In this document: positions 57,945-64,000 of the stretch, one piece after another
Layout of the letters: every line of letters starts with the position of its first letter
How positions within the stretch are numbered: position 1 is the first letter of the stretch
From: Pseudomonas eutrophicaquae
GTDB lineage: Bacteria; Pseudomonadota; Gammaproteobacteria; Pseudomonadales; Pseudomonadaceae
Length of the DNA: 64,000 bases
NCBI RefSeq assembly: GCF_023544715.1
Contig: NZ_JAMJEZ010000003.1
Span: forward strand, 106,386 to 170,385
Direction: 5' to 3'
Position numbers and translations under genes: made by a program
The notes under the pieces: model-generated
The model's input: only the letters and a program-made list of their open reading frames with translations
What the model was told of the DNA's origin: nothing
Database searches by the model: none

Positions 57945-57960
57945 ATACTTTGGGGAGTAT
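57945..57960 (-). promoter_or_regulatory. CsoR-family operator candidate
   Basis: ATACT (57945-57949), six bases including GGGG, AGTAT (57956-57960). CsoR, CstR and RcnR sites have A/T-rich arms around G/C runs, such as ATACCCCxxGGGGTAT. The element is 23 bases before the heme-protein ATG, right for repression by the regulator encoded in the same operon. Confidence 0.5.
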
Positions 57961-58053
57961 CAGGCGCGCGCGGTGACCGGGCAATAGGCCATCTGTCGCA
58001 GGCGGGCCGTATGGCGCCCGGACGCCGGCCCGCGTACAGCCCGCCCGCCGCCT

Positions 58054-60024
58054 TCAGCGCCCGCGAATCAGCTCACGGAGCAGGAAGCGGCTGGGGTGGC
58101 AGGCCTCGGCCACCGCGCGCGGCAGCGGCAGCGGCTCATGCTCGATCCAGGCGGCCAGCAGCTCGGCGCATAGCGGGGCGCTGATCAGGCCCCGCGAGCC
58201 GTGACCGGCGTTGACGTACAGCCCGTCCAGCCAGGGCGCCTCGCCGGTAAAGCGCTGGCGGGCATCCTTGCGCAGGGCGGCGTAACGCTCACGAAACGCC
58301 TCGGCCTCCACCAGCGGGCCGACCAGCGGCAGGTAGTCCGGGGTGGTGCTGCGAAACGCCACCCGTCCCTCCAGCGTGGCCGGGTCGGTGTCTGTCTCTC
58401 GCAGCCGGGCGTGCAGGGCGGGCGAGATCTGCTCCAGCAGGGCGAGGTTATCGGCATGCTCCTCGGCAGAGGGTGTGAGATCGTCACGTTGGAAGTTGAA
58501 GCTGGCGCCCAGCGTGTGCTCGCCGGCGCGCGCCGGGGCCACATAGCCCTCGGCACACAGCACGCAGCGCAGCGCCGCGCTGGCGGTGCTGGCGCGCAGG
58601 GCGCTGATCTGCCCGCGGATGCGCTTGAGCGGCAGATAAGCGGCCTGCGGGAAGTGGCGCACCTCGCTGGCGGTACACAGCACGGCAACCGGCGCTTCGG
58701 CGAGCAGGGTGTCATCCTGCCAGGCCTGCCATTGTCCGTTCACCCGGCGCAGCTCCAGCGCCTGCTGGTGAGTCAGCACGCGGATGCGCGGATGCGCCGC
58801 CTGCAGCCGGCACAGGGCCGGCGGATGAACCCAGCCGCCGTCCTCAAACCACAGCCCGCCGTGCTCCAGCGCAACCCCGGCCAGGGTACTGGCCTCGCTG
58901 CGATCCACCGCCCGCAGCAGGCTCGGCGGGAAGGCCTCGGCCAGCTGCTGCTGGCGCGCCGCCTCGCGCTCATCAAAGGCCAGCTGCAGGACGCCACAGG
59001 CGCTCCAGGCCTGATCGTCCTGCAGACGCTCGAGCAAGCGGCGGGTGTAGCCAAAGCCGGCGACCACCAGTTGCGACAGCGCGGTGCCGTGGGCCGACAG
59101 CTTGAGGTACAGCACGCCCTGCGGATTGCCGGAGGCCTCGCGGGCCAGCTCGGCGTGCCGCTCCAGCAGCGTGACCTGCCAGCCGCGCGCCGCCAGACTG
59201 GCCGCGCTGCTGCAGCCGGCCAGCCCTCCGCCGATCACCAGCGCCTGGCGCGTCTTGTGCCGCGCGGCCGGGCGGGCATACCAGGGGCGGCCATCGTGGC
59301 CGGCTGCAGGCTGGCTCGCGTCCCGCTCACCGGCCAGCATTTCGCGCTTGTGGCCAAAGCCTGGCACCTTGCGCATGGCAAAGCCGGCCGCTATCAGGCC
59401 GCGGCGCACAAAGCCGGCTGCGGTGAAGGTCGCCAGACTGGCGCCAGGCGCCGACAGCCTGGCCAGTTCGGCAAACAGCTCAGGGCTCCACATCTGCGGA
59501 TTCTTTGCCGGGGCGAAGCCATCGAGAAACCAGACATCGACCGCGGCATCCAACTGCGCGAGACACGCCAGCGCATCGCCGATCAGCAGGGTCAGCTGGA
59601 TGCGCCCGCCGGCAAAGCTCAGGCGCTGAAAGCCCGGATGAATCGCCCGATACTGCGCCAGCAAGGCCTGGCCCTCATCGGCCAGCTCCGGCCACAGCGC
59701 CAGCGCGCGGGCCAGATCCTCGGCGCACAGCGGGTATTTCTCGACACTGATCACCTGCAGCCGCGCATCGGCCGGGGCGTGCGTGAGAAACGTCTGCCAG
59801 GCGCAGAGAAAATTCAGGCCAGTGCCAAAGCCGGTTTCGCCCACGCACAGCTGTCCGCCAGCCGGCAGCGCGGCGCAGCGTTCGCTGAAGCGGTTGCTGG
59901 CCAGAAACACGTGGCGGGTTTCCGCAAGGCCTGAGGCGCGGGAGAAATACACATCGCCAAAGGTGCTCGAGCGGGGCTGACCCTGCTCATCCCAGTCGAG
60001 GCGGGCATGGATGGCATCGCGCAT
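58054..60024 (-). CDS. mnmC: Bifunctional tRNA 5-methylaminomethyl-2-thiouridine synthase MnmC
   Basis: The 656-residue fusion finishes the wobble-uridine modification mnm5s2U34. The N-terminal methyltransferase MnmC2 (about 1-235) has VGETGFGTGLNFL as its SAM motif and WFLDGFAPAKNPQMW as the catalytic loop. The C-terminal FAD oxidase MnmC1 (about 260-656) starts with VIGGGLAGCSSAASLA. Both halves are intact. It stands alone. Confidence 0.96.
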   Translation of the reverse strand: MRDAIHARLDWDEQGQPRSSTFGDVYFSRASGLAETRHVFLASNRFSERCAALPAGGQLCVGETGFGTGLNFLCAWQTFLTHAPADARLQVISVEKYPLCAEDLARALALWPELADEGQALLAQYRAIHPGFQRLSFAGGRIQLTLLIGDALACLAQLDAAVDVWFLDGFAPAKNPQMWSPELFAELARLSAPGASLATFTAAGFVRRGLIAAGFAMRKVPGFGHKREMLAGERDASQPAAGHDGRPWYARPAARHKTRQALVIGGGLAGCSSAASLAARGWQVTLLERHAELAREASGNPQGVLYLKLSAHGTALSQLVVAGFGYTRRLLERLQDDQAWSACGVLQLAFDEREAARQQQLAEAFPPSLLRAVDRSEASTLAGVALEHGGLWFEDGGWVHPPALCRLQAAHPRIRVLTHQQALELRRVNGQWQAWQDDTLLAEAPVAVLCTASEVRHFPQAAYLPLKRIRGQISALRASTASAALRCVLCAEGYVAPARAGEHTLGASFNFQRDDLTPSAEEHADNLALLEQISPALHARLRETDTDPATLEGRVAFRSTTPDYLPLVGPLVEAEAFRERYAALRKDARQRFTGEAPWLDGLYVNAGHGSRGLISAPLCAELLAAWIEHEPLPLPRAVAEACHPSRFLLRELIRGR

Positions 60025-60151
60025 GTACGGCGGCTCCGCAGATCAAAAGAGGCGCATTCTAGCGGTCTGCTGCGGTGCTGCCAGCCTTCGGGCTTGCATG
60101 CTCCCCGGGGGGATCGTCTAGTCTGGGTGCGAATCTTTCAGGAGCTGTTGC

Positions 60152-61645
60152 ATGTTTGAAGCTGCCGAGATCGGTCACCGGATCGACAAGGAAACCTACG
60201 ACGCCCGCGTGCCGGAGCTGCGCAAGGCGCTCTATGAGGCGCAGTACGAGCTGCGCCAGCAGGGTCGTTTTCCGCTGATCATCCTGCTCAACGGCATTGA
60301 AGGCGCGGGCAAGGGCGAGGTCGTGCGCCAGCTCAATGAATGGATGGACCCGCGGCTGATCCAGGTGGAGACCTTCGACTGGCAGACCGACGAGGAACTG
60401 GCGCGCCCGCCGTACTGGCGCTACTGGCGACGCCTGCCGCCCAAGGGGCGTACCGGAATCTTCTTCGGCAACTGGTACAGCCAGATGCTGCAGGGGCGGG
60501 TGCGCAATCGCATCGACGATGCGCGCCTCGATCAGGCCATCGACAGCGCGCAGCGCTTTGAGCGGATGCTCTGTGATGAGGGGGCGCTGATCTTCAAGTT
60601 CTGGCTGCACCTCTCCAAGAAGCAGCTCAAGCAGCGCCTGAAACTGCTCAAAAATGACCCGCAGCATGGCTGGCGGCTCAGCCCACTCGATTGGCAGCAG
60701 AACCGCACCTACGACGCCTATGTGCAGCACGGCGAGCGGGTGCTGCGCCGCACCAGCCGCGACTACGCCCCCTGGTATGTGGTCGAGGGCGCTGATGCCC
60801 GTTACCGGAGTCTCACGGTCGGGCGAATCCTGCTCGAGGGCCTGCAGGCGGCGCTGCGCATGCCGGCCCGTCCGCGTCCCCATCCCCACGGCGCACCGCT
60901 GACCGCCAGCCTCGATGGTCGTGGCCTGATCGACAGCCTCGACCTGAATCGCGCGCTGGAGCGTGACGAGTACCAGCGTCTGCTGGGCGCCGAGCAGGCG
61001 CGGCTGGCCGGGCTGATGCGCGACAAGCGTTTTCGCCGGCACGCGCTGGTCGCGGTTTTCGAGGGCAACGATGCCGCCGGCAAGGGCGGGGCGATCCGCC
61101 GGGTTGCCGCCGCGCTGGACCCGCGCCAGTACCGGATCATCCCGATTGCCGCCCCCAGCGATGAAGAGCGCGCCCAGCCCTACCTGTGGCGCTTCTGGCG
61201 GCATATCCCGGCGCGCGGGCAGTTCACCCTGTACGACCGTTCCTGGTATGGCCGGGTGCTGGTCGAGCGGGTCGAAGGTTACTGCACCCAGGCCGACTGG
61301 CTGCGTGCCTACAGCGAGATCAATGACTTCGAGGAGCAGCTGGTCAATGCCGGGGTGGTGCTGGTCAAGTTCTGGCTGGCCATTGATCAGGCCACCCAGC
61401 TGGAGCGCTTCAAGGAGCGTGAGGGCAGCCCCTTCAAGCGCTTCAAGATCACCGATGAGGACTGGCGCAATCGTGAGAAGTGGCCGCAGTACATCGACGC
61501 CATCAACGACATGGTCGATCGCACCAGCACCTCGGTCGCGGCCTGGACGCTGGTCGAGGCCAACGACAAGCGTTATGCGCGGGTCAAGGTGCTGCGCACC
61601 CTCAATGATGCGCTGGAGGCGGCCTTCGCCCGTGAGGTGCGCTGA
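60152..61645 (+). CDS. pap: Polyphosphate:AMP phosphotransferase (two-domain PPK2, class II)
   Basis: The 497-residue protein is a tandem of two PPK2 domains. The C-terminal half has full Walker A (GNDAAGKGG, near 305) and DRSWYGRVLVERVEG lid/Walker B, and is expected to be catalytic. The N-terminal half keeps GIEGAGKGE (48-56) but has FGNWYSQML in place of DRSWY. This layout matches the P. aeruginosa enzyme that makes ADP from AMP and polyphosphate. TTTCAGGAG precedes the ATG. Alone on the plus strand, 64 bases before the bolA-like gene. Confidence 0.93.
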   Translation: MFEAAEIGHRIDKETYDARVPELRKALYEAQYELRQQGRFPLIILLNGIEGAGKGEVVRQLNEWMDPRLIQVETFDWQTDEELARPPYWRYWRRLPPKGRTGIFFGNWYSQMLQGRVRNRIDDARLDQAIDSAQRFERMLCDEGALIFKFWLHLSKKQLKQRLKLLKNDPQHGWRLSPLDWQQNRTYDAYVQHGERVLRRTSRDYAPWYVVEGADARYRSLTVGRILLEGLQAALRMPARPRPHPHGAPLTASLDGRGLIDSLDLNRALERDEYQRLLGAEQARLAGLMRDKRFRRHALVAVFEGNDAAGKGGAIRRVAAALDPRQYRIIPIAAPSDEERAQPYLWRFWRHIPARGQFTLYDRSWYGRVLVERVEGYCTQADWLRAYSEINDFEEQLVNAGVVLVKFWLAIDQATQLERFKEREGSPFKRFKITDEDWRNREKWPQYIDAINDMVDRTSTSVAAWTLVEANDKRYARVKVLRTLNDALEAAFAREVR

Positions 61646-61709
61646 GGTGCATTTACTCGCCCGGCCCGCTTGCGCAGAATGCAGCGTCCCCAACCGTGGA
61701 GCGTTATCG

Positions 61710-62021
61710 ATGTCGATTCAGGAGCAGATCCGCCAGACCCTGCAGGAGGCCTTTGCCCCCCTGCACCTGGAGGTGCATAACGAAAGCCACCTGCACAGCC
61801 GCGGCAGTGACAGCCACTTCAAGGTGGTGCTGGTCAGCGAGCAGTTTGCCGGGCTGCGTCTGGTGCAGCGTCAGCAGCGTGTCTATGGCGCGCTAGGCGA
61901 GCTGATGCCGCAGTTCCATGCATTGGCGCAGCACACCTACAGCCCCGAAGAGTGGGCGGCGCGCGGCGTAGCGCCGGAGTCGCCCACCTGCCTGGGCGGC
62001 AGCAAGCACGATCTGGCTTGA
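61710..62021 (+). CDS. bolA: BolA family protein
   Basis: The 103-residue protein has the BolA fold with the conserved VHNESHLHSRGSDSHFKVVLVS stretch (~23-44), whose His residues bind [2Fe-2S] clusters with monothiol glutaredoxins, and the FxGLRLVQRQQRVYGAL helix. Length fits BolA proper rather than the shorter IbaG. Known roles include morphology, stress response and iron-sulfur trafficking. Exact paralogue is uncertain. Confidence 0.88.
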   Translation: MSIQEQIRQTLQEAFAPLHLEVHNESHLHSRGSDSHFKVVLVSEQFAGLRLVQRQQRVYGALGELMPQFHALAQHTYSPEEWAARGVAPESPTCLGGSKHDLA

Positions 62022-62028
62022 GCGGCAG

Positions 62029-62058
62029 CGCACCGGTGCAGAGCGCTGCGCCGGTGCG
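62029..62058. terminator. Hairpin between convergent bolA-like and cmoB genes
   Basis: CGCACCGG (62029-62036) and CCGGTGCG (62051-62058) pair; the 14-base loop can itself fold through GCAG/CTGC. A TT follows. It fills the gap between the two convergent stops. Confidence 0.45.
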
Positions 62059-63036
62059 TTATGGCTTGCGCGCCAGCAGCGCGGCGCGGCGCGGCGCGGG
62101 CAAGCCTTCGATGGTCTTGCTGTGATCGGCGGAATCGAGAAATTCAGGCAGCGACTGGAACCGCATCCAGTCCGTAGCGCGCTGCTCCTCGACACTGGTG
62201 ACGCTGACATCGATGCAGCGCACCTCGACAAATCCCGCGCGGCGCAACCACAGCTCCAGCGCCGCCACCGAGGGCAGGAACCAGACGTTGCGCATCTGCG
62301 CGTAGCGATCCTCCGGCACCAGCACGGTCTGCGCGTCGCCTTCCACCACCAGGGTTTCCAGCAGCAGCTCGCCGCCGCGCCGCAGGCAGTCCTTGAGCGC
62401 CAGCAGGTGGTCGATCGGTGAGCGGCGGTGGTAGAGCACGCCCATCGAGAACACTGTGTCGAAGCCTTCGAGTTTTTCCGGCAGCTCTTCCAGCGCCAGT
62501 GGCAGGTGCCAGGCGGGCAGCTCCGGCAGGTAGTGCTTCATGGCCAGAAACTGGCAGAAGAACAGCCAATTAGGATCAACGCCGACCACGCAATCAGCGC
62601 CGGCGCCGAGCATCCGCCACTGGTAGTAGCCATTGCCGCAGCCGACATCCAGTACCCGCTTGCCGGCGAGATTCAGATGCGGGGCGATGCGCGTCCACTT
62701 CCAGTCCGAGCGCCATTCGGTGTCGATGTGCACATCGAACAGCGTAAACGGCCCCTTGCGCCAGGGGATCAGCCCCTTGAGCGCCTGCTCCAGCGCGGCG
62801 CGCTGGGCTTCGCTGCAGGCCCCATCGAGGCGGAAGGCATCGAGCAGTTCACGCTGCGTGGCTTCGAGGGCGGGTAGTGCATCCAGCGCCGCCTGCCAGC
62901 GCGCCAGATCACCGTGGCCGCGTACCAGCTTGTCAGCCAGCAGATCCGGCAGGGTGGCGGCCCAGGCCGCCAGCGGCGTGCCGCGCAGTGTGTCGATCAG
63001 GGCGGGGAGATTGGCGCGGTTGGCAAGAGCGGTCAT
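62059..63036 (-). CDS. cmoB: tRNA U34 carboxymethyltransferase
   Basis: The 325-residue enzyme moves a carboxymethyl group from carboxy-SAM to 5-hydroxyuridine at tRNA position 34, giving cmo5U. The SAM-fold motif is [15 protein letters not shown] (~125-139), preceded by [21 protein letters not shown] typical of CmoB. ATG 63036 ([14 protein letters not shown]) gives the standard length. It follows cmoA after 17 bases, and both act in one pathway. Confidence 0.97.
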   Translation of the reverse strand: MTALANRANLPALIDTLRGTPLAAWAATLPDLLADKLVRGHGDLARWQAALDALPALEATQRELLDAFRLDGACSEAQRAALEQALKGLIPWRKGPFTLFDVHIDTEWRSDWKWTRIAPHLNLAGKRVLDVGCGNGYYQWRMLGAGADCVVGVDPNWLFFCQFLAMKHYLPELPAWHLPLALEELPEKLEGFDTVFSMGVLYHRRSPIDHLLALKDCLRRGGELLLETLVVEGDAQTVLVPEDRYAQMRNVWFLPSVAALELWLRRAGFVEVRCIDVSVTSVEEQRATDWMRFQSLPEFLDSADHSKTIEGLPAPRRAALLARKP

Positions 63037-63053
63037 GGGCAGTCCGGCAGGGT

Positions 63054-63797
63054 TCAGGGCAGGGCGATCAGCGAGGCGAAGTTCAGGCACTGAAACCAGG
63101 GCACGACCTTGGAGAAGCCGGCGGCGGCGAGGCGCTCGCGGTGCTCCTCAAGGCTGTCGGGCTTCATCACGTTTTCAATGGCGCTGCGCTTCTGGGCGAT
63201 TTCCAGCTCGCTGTAGCCGTTGGCGCGTTTGAAGGCGATGTGCAGTTCACCGAGCAGCGCATGCTCCTCGGCATCGTTAAAGCGCAGCTTTTCGGAGAGG
63301 ATCAGCGCCCCACCGGGCAGGAGGGCCTGGCGGATCCGGCTCAGCAGTGCAAGGCGCTGGTTCTGGGGGATGAACTGCAGGGTGAAGTTCAGCGCCACCA
63401 CCGAGGCCGGCTGGAAGTCGAGCTGGCAGATATCGGCCTCCAGCACTTCGACCGGCAGCAGCTCCTGGAACATCGAGTCCTGAGCGTGCAGGTACTCGCG
63501 GCAGCGCTCGACCATGGCATGGGAGTTGTCCACCGCGATCACCCGGCAGTCCTCGGCCTGCACGTGACGGCGCAGCGCCTGGCTGACCGCACCCAGCGAG
63601 CAGCCCAGATCGTAGAGTGCGCTGTGGGGCTGGGCGAACTGGCTGGCGATCACGCCGATGTTCTCGACGATGGTCGGGTAACCGGGCACTGAGCGCTTGA
63701 TCATGTCGGGGAACACCCGCACCACCGCCTCGTTGAACACGAAGTCAGCGACCTGGTCCTGAGGGGTGGCATAGAGGCGATCGGGATGCTGGGTCAC
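63054..63797 (-). CDS. cmoA: Carboxy-SAM synthase
   Basis: The 247-residue enzyme makes carboxy-S-adenosylmethionine from SAM and prephenate, supplying CmoB. Motifs include [16 protein letters not shown] (SAM site, ~62-77), AVDNSHAM and LNFTLQFIP. Start [19 protein letters not shown] is the usual CmoA N-terminus. First gene of cmoA-cmoB. Confidence 0.97.
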   Translation of the reverse strand: MTQHPDRLYATPQDQVADFVFNEAVVRVFPDMIKRSVPGYPTIVENIGVIASQFAQPHSALYDLGCSLGAVSQALRRHVQAEDCRVIAVDNSHAMVERCREYLHAQDSMFQELLPVEVLEADICQLDFQPASVVALNFTLQFIPQNQRLALLSRIRQALLPGGALILSEKLRFNDAEEHALLGELHIAFKRANGYSELEIAQKRSAIENVMKPDSLEEHRERLAAAGFSKVVPWFQCLNFASLIALP

Positions 63798-63992
63798 GGC
63801 AGGCTCTCGGGCTGGGTTCTGTGCAGGGCGTGCATTCTAACGAACCCATCCGCCCGCGAGCAGCACTGATTGCGTGAGGCTCGCCGGGAGACGCGGTGAC
63901 AGGGTATGCGCTGTGGTGCTCTTGGGCACCTCTAAAAACCAGGCTCACCTCCGGGTAAAATCGCCGTCCCGTTGACCACCCGGAGTCTGCTG

Positions 63993-64000
63993 ATGTTGAG
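63993..64000 (+). CDS. Possible start of a gene running off the right edge
   Basis: ATG TTG AG at 63993-64000 is preceded by CGGAG ten bases upstream and by a TAAAAT -10-like hexamer at 63956-63961. Only two and two-thirds codons are visible, so nothing can be said of the product, and the call rests on the upstream signals alone. Confidence 0.3.

Overview
The window is a gene-dense, GC-rich stretch of a gammaproteobacterial chromosome, almost certainly from a member of the genus Pseudomonas in the broad sense. OprL/Pal, TolQ, the iron superoxide dismutase, NadA, an OprD-family porin, OlsB/OlsA and the dapA-bamC-purC order all read like Pseudomonas proteins and gene orders. About 69 protein genes and two tRNAs are supported. 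No gap between genes exceeds 300 bases. I see no insertion sequence, prophage, integrase, rRNA or CRISPR array. Comparisons with P. aeruginosa PAO1 gene order are from memory and should be checked.

Layout. 1-5.3 kb: a di-heme oxidoreductase (cut by the left edge) and an imelysin lipoprotein behind a probable Fur-controlled promoter, then sodB, a coiled-coil membrane protein and an Old Yellow Enzyme. 5.3-9.8 kb: the ornithine-lipid pair olsB-olsA, a cardiolipin-synthase-like phospholipase D protein and a class I fumarase. 9.9-17.4 kb: a DUF2069 protein, wrbA, an ArsC-like protein, yihY, a thioredoxin-like lipoprotein, another lipoprotein, proS and an OprD porin. 17.5-24.1 kb: an unusual accessory block made of a thermostable-hemolysin-family (acyltransferase-like) protein, an AMP-ligase, a heme-oxygenase-like diiron oxidase and a short-chain dehydrogenase, then a TPR protein and a QseBC/PmrAB-type two-component system. 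24.2-28.2 kb: HIT protein, slyX, a CptA-type phosphoethanolamine transferase, a membrane/cold-shock-domain protein and Dps.

28.4-41.5 kb: the conserved core aspS, yebC, ruvCAB, ybgC-tolQRAB-pal-cpoB, queE, queC, tRNA-Lys and nadA. 41.6-48.9 kb: M48-TPR protease, TusA-like protein, PerM, Bcp, GcvR, DapA, BamC, a long-form PurC and tRNA-Ser(CGA). 49-64 kb: a YdjM-like membrane protein, an AS3MT-like arsenite methyltransferase, a second methyltransferase, an MFS transporter, a GH17 membrane protein, yjcH-actP, yheU, a CsoR-family regulator with a one-heme protein, mnmC, polyphosphate:AMP phosphotransferase, a BolA-like protein and cmoA-cmoB.

The most interesting signal is at 17.5-26.7 kb. A tandem TTAAN-N6-TTAAG box stands 46 bases before the start of the four-gene lipid-like cluster. 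A second copy stands 43 bases before the CptA gene. Boxes of this kind are bound by QseB/PmrA/BqsR-type regulators, and such a system is encoded between the two. The simplest reading is one envelope-stress regulon that controls lipid A decoration together with an uncharacterised oxidised fatty-acyl product. The two targets and the regulator appear to be additions to an otherwise conserved oprD-HIT-slyX-csp-dps-aspS order.
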